A stretch of 64,000 nucleotides of DNA from Nymphaea colorata (GCF_008831285.2 NC_045139.1:21868412-21932411); one strand, 5' to 3'; positions 33,502 through 45,115 are shown, counted from the stretch's first letter. Made by a program: numbers and translations. The notes: generated by a model not told the origin, from the sequence alone.

Positions 33502-35762
33502 GGGCCCATTTGATCGCGTGGAAATGTATTGTAGCGAGAGGAAAAAAATTCCTCCCCATCAAACAAGGGACAAAAAATGTAGCAGTTGGATGAGTTTTTG
33601 GAATAACTATTCCGAAAATTTCATCCCACCCTCGAGGGTGGAAAGAAATTTCCGGAATCAGAAAAATTCCCATTAGGGCTTCTCTCGTCTCGCATAGGGC
33701 TTCCCAAAGATCTCACAAGGCAGCCACTGCTGCTGCGCCCTTTCCCTTCGCAGCTCCCTTCCCTTCCTCCTGCGGTGAAGCATCTTGCATAGGCTTCCTC
33801 TTCATTGCCGGCTATGCCTCATTCTGCTCCCTTTCCATCATCATCCTCGTTCTTGCATCTGGACGCTGGCCTTCATCCCTCCTATTTATTTTTGAAGTTT
33901 TGTTTCTTTGGCTATGTCTCGCTCGTTTTCACAACGCATACAGTCGTCGAGATCTTCGTCTGTGTTTGTAGGGGGGATTTTGCTCTCAGTTTCTTGAAGG
34001 GAACTTATAATATCATCAATAAGTGTTTATTTATTTTTAACTTAATTTTTAATTTTTTCCAGAGAAGAAGGGCTGGCGGGAGGGGTGGGTTGTAACTGTT
34101 TTCTAGGAGATCCTGTGGTCTTTGTTGGGTGGGGGGCTGAATCTAGGAACTCCATCCATTTGGAGCCTTGGACTGTTTTGTTCCTTGGGAAATCGAGTGG
34201 AAGTCCTCTTTTGGGTGTTCCTTATTTTGTTAGATTTCAAGTCGGCCTTTGAGTAACTGCTGAGGTCACCATGTGATTCTATGTGTGTTAGTTTCTTTAG
34301 ATTGATTAGAGATTTGCATGGAAGCTTATTATTTTTCTGGAGGAGGACATTATTTTCAAAGGATATTGTGACTTAACCATTTGGTGGGTTCTGTTCAGAA
34401 GCATGATCATGGGAAAATTAAACAAATTATACGGGAACATTCATAGGATGTGAGACTTGTCAATCACCTATGGTTAGGTTGTGTCGGCCCATGGGTAGCA
34501 GCCACATTGTCATGATCTATACGTCTTGGCTTGTGCAGATAGTTGATAGCCACACAACTCATAGTTGAAGGGATTCATTTACAACAAATTTCATATGTAA
34601 CTATTTGTTGGACAAATTGTTGCATCCATGTGAAAATATGTGACTTCGCTAGGCCCTCTAAGGAGAGACTCATGAGGGTAGTGCAACGGGCCAAACTTGT
34701 GTACCATAAAAACAAAAGTTGGGAGGACAAAGATGTATTCACAAGCATCTTTACCTTTGAAGTGGTCTGTTACTAAACATGGAGTAGCCACTGCTTAGCA
34801 CACCCTATTCAATATATCCAAGAATGTTGGACACCTTGAAGTCAGAAAATAGCTATGTCTAAGCATGTCAAGTACTGCCCATGTCAATGGTCATATCAAC
34901 ATGCTTGGATGTGTAGACCTCTAGATGCATCTAGGTTATATGGTTTTTGGAGTCTTCATGTACAGAGGGTAGCCATTTTCCATGTTCTCTTTTATTACCA
35001 AATTTATCTTCCTATTTGCGAGATACAGTGAGCTTCTCTTGCTCCATCATAGAGAGCATGATGCTGCAGTATATATGTGGAGTCTAATGAATCATGTGGA
35101 TTTTCCTATATTTTTTGTAAAAATAATTTCTTGCCAGTTCTATTAGACTAGTGTCAATCCAAGCAATGAACCTGAAGTTTCTATGGTAACATCATATACT
35201 CAATTTGCACAGGAGAACCTTAATCACTGTTTACAAATATAAATATCTCTCCTTCCTATTAAGGTGATGTAATGCTGGATTTGTGCAAGCCATGAAGATG
35301 GGGCATTGATTACATCCTATGATTTTTTTTTTCCATCTCAGCTTTTTCATCTAGTTCACTTAACATGGGGACTACCCTTCTATGCTATAGCTAGTTACAG
35401 AAGTTGCCATTTTTTCTATGCCATGTGATGTTCGCAGATGGTCTCCACTTAATAAACCAAATATCTCTAATCATTTTATAAAGGATGTACACAATCTGAT
35501 GTGCTCCAAATGGAAAAGCTAAAGTATAGACTTTAGATGACATAGAATGTGAAACCATGCTAGGGGGCAGTGCCCTATAAGCAGTTAGTGCCAAAATTAC
35601 GACAAGATGTATTATGACACCACGTGATTGTCTATTTCTACATAATGATTTCAAACTTCTCATTTTGTTTAAATATATTAGAAAAATGCATCAATATTTG
35701 AAATTACACCAGAACCAACCACGCCCCCCCCACCCCAACAACAACCACACACACATAGAGAC
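33502..35762 (+). other. Non-coding left part of the PIF-type element
   Basis: No convincing gene. 33690-33900 is pyrimidine-rich and reads like a transcribed leader. A strong palindrome lies at 33609-33657. The rest (34280-35760) is unremarkable apart from a poly-C/CA tract at 35722-35760 just before the chromovirus. Confidence 0.45.
33609..33657. repeat. Near-perfect 49-bp palindrome
   Basis: ATTCCGAAAATTTC on the left pairs with GAAATTTCCGGAAT on the right, and CCACCCTCGAGGGTGG forms the centre. The arms of about 25 bp have about three mismatches and no loop. It lies 107 bp inside the presumed transposon terminus. Confidence 0.9.
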
Positions 35763-35767
35763 ACAAA

Positions 35768-36173
35768 TGTCACGGGCTGACAACTTCGGCCCGTGCGGCG
35801 CGGCAAGAACTTGATTGCCGCAAGCCTTCAAATCACTGAACGGGGTGCAAAAGTAGTTTGAGAAAACGAGTGTATAAAGAATGCTTGTGAATAAAGAAAT
35901 CTTGCAATGTATTCACTTGAAAAATTAGTACATCACGAGAAAGATAAGTAAGGAGAATGATCTCGACTTTACTTATATAGGATGGCCGAGGCCGCTTACA
36001 GGATTCTCATGCCAACCACCCAAAACAAGAAATCCCAATACTTGACACTTAGATCGGTGGGAGGGTACTCCCTTACAAGTAAACATGCATAAGCAAATGA
36101 CTCAACATAAGCAAAAGAAGCACAATGCAAAACAAAGCAAAGGACTGTACAGACTCCCAGACACAAGGGAACA
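35768..36173 (-). repeat. Chromovirus 3' LTR, 406 bp
   Basis: Starts TGTCACGGGCTGAC and ends AAGGGAACA on the plus strand. Being next to the polypurine tract, it is the 3' LTR of this minus-strand element. Confidence 0.95.
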
Positions 36174-36185
36174 GGCTCCCCCCTT
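36174..36185 (-). promoter_or_regulatory. Chromovirus polypurine tract
   Basis: Minus strand reads AAGGGGGGAGCC directly before the 3' LTR. Confidence 0.9.
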
Positions 36186-36189
36186 CAAG

Positions 36190-37512
36190 TTATGCGCCGT
36201 CCTCGGCGCCAGCAGTTTCATGATAAACCTTGACTTCCAACGGGTAGCGCTGCTTCATGCGGAATGCATACTCCCAGGTGGGGTTGTGTTCGCCTATCCA
36301 CTTCACTTGGTACTTCTTCGGCACCCCCAAATAGTTTGTCTTGTGTCGAAGAATCTCTTTCATCTGACGGTCCGCCGTTTGCTTGGTCGACGGGGCTCGC
36401 TGCAGGATCGGGTCTCGTTCTGGAACGCTTCTCTCGGGGTCTTCCTCATCGACATAGAAGGGCTTCAGGTTACAAACATGGAACACTGAATGCACCTTAA
36501 AGTCTGGCGGCAAGTCTAACTTGTAGGCTAGCTTTCCGATTCTCTTCAGCACTGTGAAGGGTCCCTCATACTTGCGGATCAATGACCTGTGTCGACCACA
36601 AAAAATGCCTGTGCGATCAGGATATAGCTTTACGAGGACTTGATCACCCACTCGAAATTCCATTGGCCTTCGATTCCGATCTGCAAACTTTTTCATCTTT
36701 TTGGCGGCCTTGTGTAAGAACGCCTTAGCCATTTCTGTCTGGTCCTGCCAATCGCGAACGAACTGGTAGGCAAAAGTGGGTCTTCCCTTTTCTTGGGCTG
36801 CAAGGGTATGCGGCATCAACGGTTGTTGTCCAGTGGCTATTTCGAATGGACTATGTCTAGAAGACTTGCTCTTCTGCAAATTGTAGCAAAATTGAGCTAC
36901 ATCCAACAATTTTACCCAATCCTTTTGATTTGCGCTGACATAGTGTCGAAGGTATTGTTCCAACAATCCATTGATTCGTTTAGTTTGGCCGTCCGTTTGA
37001 GGGTGGAAACTTGTTGAGAATAATAAATCTGAACCCAACAAATGAAATACTTCGTGCCAAAATTTCCCTGTGAAGCGAGCGTCCCGATCACTGACAATGC
37101 TTTTCGGCATGCCCCAATGTTTGACTATATGCTTCATGAACAACTCTGCCGTCTTTTCCGCGGGACATTCTTTAGAGGCTGGGATGAAGGTGACATACTT
37201 TGAAAATCTATCCACAACCACAAGGATGGATCTAAAGCCGTCAACTTTGGGCAAGCTGACGATGAAATTCATGGAGAGGCATTCCCACGGACGTTCTGGA
37301 ATAGGAAGAGGCTCCAGGAGACCGGCAGGCTTCTGGTTTGTTCCCTTGTTCTACTGACAGATCAAGCATGTTTTCACATAGGCTTCAACGTCGTCGCGCA
37401 TCTGTGGCCAGTAGTAGCCACGTTCGAGCAGTGCCAGTGTCCGCTCCTGACCAGGATGGCCAGCCCACAACGAGTCATGACACTCCTTCAACAACTCTCA
37501 TCGGAGATTGCC
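36190..37512 (-). pseudogene. Chromovirus integrase with C-terminal chromodomain (inactive)
   Basis: In the same frame as the rest of pol. The HHCC zinc-binding part (ECHDS, AGHPG, CLICQ) lies at about 37495-37350. The core follows from 37280. The first catalytic Asp is Asn (MNF at 37267-37272, normally MDF). The second Asp is present (VSDRDARF). The catalytic Glu normally in GQTER is Lys (GQTKR near 36980). The C-terminal domain includes the GPF motif (YEGPFTVLKRIG). A chromodomain ends the protein (NYLGVPKKYQVKWIG, then NPTWEYA, about 36310-36220) and would steer integration to marked chromatin. Stops lie at 37498-37500 (TGA) and 37351-37353 (TAG), and a TAG at 37513-37515 precedes it. The frame ends naturally at 36190-36192. 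Confidence 0.95.
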
Positions 37513-39150
37513 CTATTTAGGCACGAACACTGGTCCGCCCTTTGCCATCAAAAGTCCATCTTGTAGCCAGAATCGTCGCGTCTTTCCCGCCTCCGTTGTT
37601 TCGACCAAGTGCTTGGCCACTGGGTCCTGCTTCATGCCTTCTCGAATCTGCCCGAGAAGAGCACCCTCGAGTTGCGCTTCGGATGATGCTGTCTGTTTAG
37701 CTGCCAACTCCGCCTTCCGACTCAGTGCATCGGCTACGACGTTTGCCTTCCCTGCCTTGTACTCCAAGGCGAAATCGAATTCTGCAAGGAATTCCTGCCA
37801 TTGAGCCTGCTTCGGACTCAACTTCTTTTGAGTCTGGAAGTAGCTTGTGGCTACATTATCAGTCTTTACCACGAACTGGGACCCCAATAAGTAATGTCTC
37901 CATGTGCGAAGACAATGAATAATGGTCGTCATTTCCCTTTCATGCACGGAGTACCCTCGCTCCGCGTCTTTCAGCTTCCGACTCTCATAAGCGACTGGAT
38001 GACCTTCCTGCATCAAAACTCCGCCAATGGCAAAATCTGATGCATCCGTGTGGACTTCAAATTTCCTTGTGTGGTAGGGCAACTTGAGCACAGGTTCCTG
38101 CGTTAGGGCCCTCTTCAACTTCTCGAAGGCATCTTCTTCGATCTCCTTCCAAGTCCAAGTTCGGTTTTTCTTTAACAAATCAGTGAGAGGCGCACTTATC
38201 AAAGAATACCCCTCAATGAATCGTCGATAGTAATTTGCCAAACCGAAAAAAGAACGTAGTTCTGGTACATTGGTTGGCGGTTTCCAATCTCGAATTGCCC
38301 TCACCTTTTCTGTGTCCATTCGCAGCTGACCTTTTCCCACAATGTGACCGAGAAAACTGATTTCTGATTGGCCGAATAAGCACTTCTTGCGCTTCACATA
38401 GAGTTCGTTTTCCTCCAATACCTTGAACATTGTTCGCAAGTGTTCTACATGGTCCCTCATGGAGCTGCTATACACTACAATGTCATCAAGATAGACTACC
38501 ACGAACCTATCTAAGTACAGATAGAATATCTTGTTCATTAGAGTCGAAAAAATGGCTGGAGCATTCGTCAACCCGAATGGCATTACTAAGAATTCAAAGG
38601 CACCGTAGCGAGTGACGCAAGTGGTCTTTAGCTCGTCGCCATCAACAATTCGAACTTGTAAATATCTTGATCTGAGGTCTAACTTGGAAGACACTTGAGT
38701 TTTGCCTAGTTGATCAAACAGATCTGCAATCAAAGGTAAGGGGTACTTGTTCTTCACCGTTACCTTGTTCAACGCCCGATAATCCACACATAGCCTTTTG
38801 GAGTCGTCATGTTTCACTTGAAATAACACTGGTGCACCAAAAGGAGCTTTGGAAGGTTTGATTATACCTCCAGCTAGCATCTCGTCCAACTGTCGTCGAA
38901 GTTCTCTTAATTCTGCAGGGGTCATTCGATATGGTGCCATTGCCGGGGGTTTGGCAACAGGAAGGAGTTCGATGGCATGATCCACCTCACGTCGAGGTGG
39001 CAGCCGTCTAGGGAGCTCCGCAGGCATTGTTCCTGTGAATTCCGCTAAGACAGGTGCAAGCACCTCTGGGACCAAACCAGGGGAGTCATTAGTCACTTCC
39101 CTGATTGCCACCAAGTACGTCTCTTCGCCGTTCTTGAGGCATTTCTTCAA
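37513..39150 (-). pseudogene. Chromovirus reverse transcriptase and RNase H
   Basis: A 545-residue open block without frameshift. The reverse transcriptase has [30 protein letters not shown] and the catalytic YLDD at 38482-38493. The LDLRSGY motif reads LDLRSRY, a Gly-to-Arg change. The thumb and connection ([19 protein letters not shown]) precede RNase H, which keeps its Asp in HTDASDF, the Glu in SVHERE and the Asp in VKTDN. Upstream, TAG at 39151-39153 separates it from the protease; downstream, TAG at 37513-37515 separates it from integrase. Of the enzymes in this element it is the least damaged. Confidence 0.96.
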
Positions 39151-39618
39151 CTAGATGGCAGATATCATTGCGGCTTTTCCCTTATCCCTCTTTATCGATG
39201 TTACTGGAACCATACAAGGGGACTTCTCGTCCATGATACTAATACTGCGTAGGTGCGGCATTTGGACCATTTTCGCAGTACTGAGGAGCTCCATGCCTAG
39301 GATCATCCGAAAATCATCCATCGGGACCACCGAGAAGTTGGCCCTTCCTGACCAACTCTCAATCTTCACAACCGCATCCCGGGCTACTCCGTGGATGGGT
39401 TTGGCCTCTGAGTTCACCGCCTTCATGCGTAACTCTCCCCTCTCAAGGGTTAGGCCTAGTCTCCTCGCCTCCTCAAATGAGACAAAGTTATGTGTGGCTC
39501 TCGTGTCTACCATAGCCAGGGTAAACTTTTCATTTACCAAGATTTCCAAGTACATGAGGTCGTTAGAAGGTGTCGGTGTCACCTTCATATTTTCCTCCCT
39601 TTTTATGGTGTTCAGAAG
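39151..39618 (-). pseudogene. Chromovirus aspartic protease with lost DTG motif
   Basis: Reads VNEKFTLAMVDTRATHNFVS. The retropepsin motif DTG is DTR here (GGA to AGA), which removes the glycine of the active-site loop and should abolish cleavage. The rest of the core is recognisable (FSVVPMDDFRMILGMELL). It is bounded by TAA at 39619-39621 upstream and TAG at 39151-39153 downstream, both in the common gag-pol frame. Confidence 0.93.
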
Positions 39619-40848
39619 TTAAAGTGCACCCATCTTTGGTCCTTCCCCTTCTTCACCTTGTACCGCATTAGCAGATTGCCTTGAAGAGCTTGCTTGATTG
39701 TCCCTGTTTACATGCTTTGGACATTGCCTTCCTAAGTGATTGCCATCGCAAAACCAACATTTCAACACTCTATTCTGAGAGTTGTCGTTTCTACGAAAAA
39801 AAGTTCTTCTTTCGACTTGCCACTGAGTTGATGGTTCATCTTTCCGTTCCCTTCGATCATCTTTCTTTCCTCCATGGTCAGACTTTTTCGACGGCTTGAA
39901 GGCGTTAGTGTAGCTCTTGCGCTGAGTATCAGCCAAACGTTCTGCTACCACATAAGCATCCTCCAAGGTCTCTGGATTACTCCTTTCCACTTCGGATTGT
40001 GCCCACGATTGAAGTCCCAAAATAAACTAGTTTAATTTATCTTGTTCTTGCATATCTGGCACATCTAACATCAGCCTTTGATAGGCCCTCACGTAATCTC
40101 GCAAGGATCCGGTATGTTTCAGTTCACCAACCATCCGATAGGCATGGCGTGTCGCATTCGGGGGCATGAAGTAAGTTCTTAACTCTCGCTAAAAATCATC
40201 GAAAGTGTCTATTGTGCAGATCCCCTTCTGAATGTCGAGCCTTTTCCTTCTCCACCATGCCATAGTATCGCCCTCTAGCAACATAGCCGCAGTCTTGACT
40301 TGAAGGTCGTCCCACATAACGCCTTGCAAGTCCAGGTAATACTCTACTTGGAATAAAAAGTTGTCGATCACTCGACTATCCCGAGTTCCGTTGTATTTAG
40401 CTGGTCTCTGAACGTCGACCCTCGCTGGCCGATCGTCGCCTCCACCTATAGAGATCTGTCGCTGTAGTGTGCGGTTCTTCACCTGAAGTTCCTTGACTTC
40501 AGCCTGTAACGCGGTCACTATGTCAGTCAGTGCCCGATTCATGGCCACTAGGTCGGCCACTTGTTCCTACAGTACCTTCATCTCGTCCTTTATTTCCCCG
40601 AAGGACTCAGCTACATTACCCAACGCTTCTTCATGAGTAGTTACGTCGGTAGCCAGCTTGTTCACCATCTCGATCAGGTCTTCATGACCCTGAGATATAC
40701 CCATCTCGTCAGAACGGGCTACCCCCTTGCCCTTGGCACTTCGCAGATTGTATTGAGTCGCCAGGGCTTCTTCCTCTTCGATCAATGATCGTCGGAGGTC
40801 TCTTTCGATCAACGATCGTCGGCGTGTAGTTCTACACCGACTATCCAA
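39619..40848 (-). pseudogene. Chromovirus gag with zinc knuckle
   Basis: One frame with three internal TAG stops (40567-40569, 40189-40191, 40027-40029) and a final TAA at 39619-39621. The N-terminus is charged with a short internal repeat (RRSLIE twice). A predicted coiled region lies around residues 95-140 (LVAMNRALTDIV, LQAEVKELQVKNRTL). The retrotransposon gag core (RPAKYNGTRDSRVIDNF, AAMLLEGDTMAWWRR) and a CX2CX4HX4C knuckle, CWFCDGNHLGRQC (39721-39759), follow. The first codon in phase is TTG at 40846-40848, so the normal start appears lost. Each stop can be explained as C-to-T in a glutamine codon. Confidence 0.95.
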
Positions 40849-40872
40849 CCGCTTCCCCAGATTGCCGAACCT

Positions 40873-40886
40873 GGGCTCTGATACCA
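40873..40886 (-). promoter_or_regulatory. Chromovirus primer-binding site (initiator tRNA-Met)
   Basis: Minus strand reads TGGTATCAGAGCCC two bases after the 5' LTR, complementary to the initiator methionine tRNA 3' end. Confidence 0.95.
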
Positions 40887-40888
40887 GT

Positions 40889-41293
40889 TTTCACGGGCTG
40901 ACAACTTCGGCCCGTGCGGCGCGGCAAGAACCTGATTGCCGCAAGCCTTCAAACCACTGAACGGGGCGCAAAAATAGTTTGAGAAAACGAGTGTATAAAG
41001 AATGCTTGTGAATAAAGAAATCTCGCAATGTATTCGCTTGAAAAATTAGTACATCACAAGAAAGATAAGTAAGGAGAATGATCTCGACTTTACTTATATA
41101 GGATGGCCGAGGCCGCTTACAGGATTCCTATGCCGACCACCCAAAACAAGAAATCCCAATACTTGACACTTAGACCGATGGGAGGGTACTCCCTTACAAT
41201 TAAACATGCATAAACAAATGACTCAACATAAGCAAAGGAAGCACAATGCAAACAAAGCAAAGGACTGTACAAACTCCCAGACACAGGGGAACA
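40889..41293 (-). repeat. Chromovirus 5' LTR, 405 bp
   Basis: About 95.6% identical to 35768-36173. Its terminal dinucleotide next to the primer site has mutated: the plus strand begins TTTCAC where the other copy has TGTCAC. Confidence 0.95.
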
Positions 41294-41297
41294 CAAA

Positions 41298-42655
41298 GGC
41301 ACATTCTATTAACACATCTTTTGGAGATTTTTCTTGAATTCCCTGTTGGTTTTGAATGTCATTTTTAAAATTCGCAGGTATGTGGAGCTATATGCGAAGT
41401 ATAGAACATGGGTCACTAATATAATGCTCGTCAGATTTTCTCCTTCTGGTTATTAACATGCTTATCATTGATTTTCCCCTATTGTGTTCTAGTACTGCAA
41501 AAGTTGTTGATTTAGTGGTAGGTAAAAATTGTGAGGCGGTTGATTGAGTATGATTTGGTAAAATTCCATTTCTTTTTTCTTTTCTAAATGACTAAAAATC
41601 CTTGAGGATCAAACCATTTAGTTGGTGTGTTCCTTGAGAGGAAAATCCTATATGATCATGACCACCATGCCTTATGAGGACAACACTGTGGTCAGTTGCA
41701 AACTGGCAGGGTTGGGACTTGATTTAGGTTCTTCACCCAACTTTGGATGAATGTATTTGTTGTCTATCTACGTTTCTGTTGTGGAATCCATACCCTTGTG
41801 AACAGGTTAACCATTGTTGCCAAAATTCATCCAAACAAGGTTGTTGTCAATCTTTCTGCTTTTCCTCTAATACACATATGTGATGGTAGACACTCGTGAA
41901 CATTTGTCACCTATATAACATAATTTAGGAATGATGGTTAAACCTACTCAGTACATATGTCTAGTATATGATTCCCACTTGCCAGTGGGTGAACATGACA
42001 TTAGTTGTGCTATGCTGTGTAGGAACTAGTTTGGTGATCGTGTTGTGTTGAAACATGACATTAGAATATGAGATATTAGTTGCTGACTTGATGTGTCTCC
42101 ATCACTTAGCTGGTGTGTTCCTTGAGAGAGAAAATCATCTACGAGATACCCAGTGCATTAACTAGACCAGATATGAAAAAAATTTCAGCAAATTGTCTAA
42201 AAAGATAAATAATTTAACATGCTAGTGGATTAGTGGTTCAACATGCTAGTTCTCCGCTCTTATTACTCTTCGGTTTTTTGTTTCTTGTTTGAACTTCTGC
42301 TTTCTATCTTTCAGTTGTATTGATAAAACTACAAGTTGTTGCCACCTTTGATATGTCCTCTTCTTTTCCTGTTTGTGAAGCTTTATTTTCATTCACGGTT
42401 AACGATGATTCACTGCCAGGGGTGATGCTGGTATCAAGAGCAAGTAATATTAGTCATCTTGGCAAACAGTTGGCTTGCCTTGACCAAGAAGATTATTAAT
42501 TCAACTGGCTGCATTTTTATAGGTACATTACCAATTTTATAGTTACATTAGTTAAGAGAAAGCACTTACAATGATGTAGAAGATTGTTCACTTTAAGTAC
42601 GATATATGACTTTTAGCCAGATTCTTGTATCTACTTGTATTGTAGTAGTTATGAA
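41298..42655 (+). other. PIF-type element, region between chromovirus and Myb-like ORF
   Basis: No coding exon recognised. It is T-rich with possible intron-like borders (for example TTCGCAG near 41378). It continues the sequence left of 35768 if the chromovirus is removed. Confidence 0.4.
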
Positions 42656-42659
42656 AGGT

Positions 42660-43554
42660 TCAAGCAACTCAAGAAATGACAGTCTTGTATGGAGTGATGT
42701 TCAACTAGAATATCTTATACATCTTCTAGTTATAGCAATCTCGACTACCTAGCATGAAGTCAGACGACAATTTAAAGGGGAAAGCTTATAAGGAAATTGA
42801 ACAAAAAATGATGGAAAAGTTTAGGCAAAAATTCACAACAGAGAAAATTAACAAGTTTAAGAGTACAAAAGCAAACTACAATATACGCAAGCAAATTTTG
42901 AAGAGGGTTTGGTTGGGACCCAACAAATAAGTGTGCAGATGTTGAGAAGGAAGTTTGGGCCGTCTACATTCATGTAAGTATGGGAACATTTAGTTGATGA
43001 AATTCTTCATCATGTTTGCTACTAGATCCAACATATGTGACTAAGAACCAAATTGCAGAATTTCCCAGACATGCGCAAATTCAAAGGAGGGCAAAAATGG
43101 AAACACTATGAGGAGTTACTTGAAGTGTATGGCGAGTCAACTGCCACAGGTCGTGGCAGTTATAATTGCACTTCATACATGATGATTGAAGACCGTGAGG
43201 CTAATCCTTTACCTGAGACCCCTATAACCCATAGCAATGATTTTGAAATGAATGTTGATGAAAATGTATCCTTCACACAAATGTTGAACAATAATTCTCC
43301 TATACCATCACCGACACACAATCAACAAGATTCACAACCCACTGCTTCAAACAATGATAAAAACATCTAGAGCACAAACGAACAACAAATGTGTAGACAT
43401 ATTGTGTGAAATGCTCAACTCGGGAGAGATTGATAGGAGCTTGCACAGAAGATCCCTGACATTAATGGAGCATGGAGATAAGCCGCTTACCTTCCTCAAC
43501 CTTGAGCTTGATGAATATGTGCCTTGGTTGTTTGAAAATATCAATCAACAATAG
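42660..43554 (+). pseudogene. PIF/Harbinger ORF1, Myb/SANT-like DNA-binding protein (broken)
   Basis: Reads SLVWSDVQLEYLIHLLV, then in another frame MKSDDNLKGKAYKEIEQKM and KSTKANYNIRKQIL, the plant Myb/SANT-like trihelix domain found in PIF/Harbinger ORF1 proteins. This protein helps the transposase bind or enter the nucleus. An intron with good borders (CAT|GTAAGT at 42974, AATTGCAG| at 43058) is followed by an exon containing YEELLEVYGESTATGRGS, a conserved phrase of the family. The C-terminal part (DILCEMLNSGEIDRS, ending YVPWLFENINQQ) is shifted in frame near 43350-43380 and ends at 43554. Frameshifts near 42755, 42905 and 43360 make it a pseudogene. Confidence 0.85.
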
Positions 43555-43879
43555 TAACAAATATATGTTTCAGATATCTTTCTAATTCAATGCTGTGTTG
43601 GTTCTAACTTCTTTACAATTCAAAATATGTTACTTAAGTTGCTTTATATTTCATACATATATGTTTGTTTTATGGTAATTAATTCCCTTCGCCTTTGCAT
43701 ATTAAAATGTTTTGTTTATAGATTGTATGATTTGTTATGTTACAACCTTTTGTCTGTGCTACCTAGTGTTGTAGTCATGTTGTCAAATGAGGAAAGAGAA
43801 TATGCTATGATGAAAGTGGTGTTTGTCTTTGTCATCATGTTTCTTAGATACCTTTATGGACATAGGCGGATTGTTCACC

Positions 43880-45115
43880 ATATCAAAATGCTGGTAGTCA
43901 ATTCATTGATAATACCATTAATGGCCATCCAAGGAACTGCTTGGACTTACTGTGCATGGATCGCAACTCATTTATTACACTATGTAATATCTTGAAAGAG
44001 AGAAATTTAGTAGAAGATGGTCCAAAATCAGCATTGAGGAACAACTTGCTATGTTTCTACTCATTGTTGGCCATAATGAGTGCAATCGCGCATGTCAAAA
44101 CATGTTCCAACACTTAGGTCAAAGAATTAGCAAGTATGTCACCCTTATCCTACATGCACTATGTCAATTGGGAAAGGAATACATCAGCCGACCAAACAAT
44201 GACACTCCATGCAAAATCCGCCTCAATCCTCGTTTCTATCCATATTTTAAGGTAAGCTAATTCATGATCACACATTATATGATAAAAATGCAGTGCAACT
44301 AACATTTTCCACTACGCATGATTGCTTAGGAGCTATAGATGACACTATATAGCAGTCTCGATACAAACAATAGAACAACCGATGTATCATAATAGAAAAG
44401 GAACTTTTTCACAGAATGACTTGGTTGTAGTTGGGTTCAACATGTGATTCCATTATGTTTTGGCGGGTTGAGGAAACAGTGCGACAGATTCAAGAGTACT
44501 ATACAGTGCACTTGATAATGAAATCAATCCATTTGTCATACCTACAGGTGAACACACTATTAACTCCCTCATAAACAACTAATAGATTCTTGTGAAGGTC
44601 TTAGCTAACTATTTAGTTAATGTTAAACTCTTAATAACTGTACTGTGTAGGGAAATACTATCTTGGCGATGGAGGGTATCCAAACATACATGTTTTACTA
44701 ACTCCATATCAAGGTCATTGGTGCCATCTATCTGAATTTAATACACGGCGGGTACGACGTATTACAACTGTAGATGAATTGTTTAATCATTGTCATTCAT
44801 CGTTAAGAACAACTATTGAACAAGCTTTTGGTTTATTAAAAGGACGGTTCCCTAAACTCAAAACACAAGTGCCATTTCCTTATCGCAAACAAGTTGCAAT
44901 TGTGTCAGCCACGTGTGTTCTACACAATTTCATTTTATACCATAATCTTCATGTAAGACAATTTGATATTGACGAAGGTCCATCTTACGATGCAAATGAG
45001 AGTACATCGTTTTTAACCGAACATGAAAGTGCAACACAAAGTGTTCATCAAGGATCCAATAATAACCTGCACACTTCACTAACATCTCAAACGTTCATGG
45101 ATTTCCAAAATCGTA
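43880..45115 (+). pseudogene. PIF/Harbinger transposase (DDE_Tnp_4), broken
   Basis: Pieces in order: MDRNSFITLCNILKERNL (near 43960), LLIVGHNECNRACQNMFQHL, RLNPRFYPYFK, DCLGAIDDT with the first catalytic Asp at 44338-44340, TDSRVL with the second Asp at 44487-44489, YYLGDGGYPN, then TIEQAFGLLKGRFPKLKTQV with the catalytic Glu at 44818-44820, and CVLHNFILYHNLH. All three catalytic acids remain, but GAIDGTH is altered to GAIDDTI. Introns are likely at 44254-44320 (donor AAG|GTAAGC) and about 44548-44650 (acceptor TGTGTAG). Frame changes near 43940 and 44010 and a stop after GAIDDTI break it. Confidence 0.9.

Larger units (their letters stand above)
35768..41293 (-). mobile_element. Ty3/gypsy chromovirus, full length, inactivated
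   Basis: LTR pair 35768-36173 and 40889-41293, primer site and polypurine tract in place, and a single gag-pol frame on the minus strand from about 40848 to 36190. Gag, protease, reverse transcriptase, RNase H, integrase and a C-terminal chromodomain follow in that order, which defines a chromovirus. Flanking CAAA (35764-35767 and 41294-41297) is at least a 4-bp target duplication; the fifth base is ambiguous. The LTRs differ at 18 of 405 positions, 16 of them transitions, plus one 1-bp indel. There are no frameshifts. Eight in-frame stops and several lost catalytic residues make it dead as an autonomous element. It sits inside the PIF-type element. Confidence 0.97.

Noticed and set aside
35531-35545. 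GATGACATAG as another hAT MITE terminus
   Set aside because: Only nine matching bases, no opposite end and no 8-bp duplication.
36912-37357. Plus-strand frames across the chromovirus integrase
   Set aside because: Antisense shadows of the minus-strand pol.
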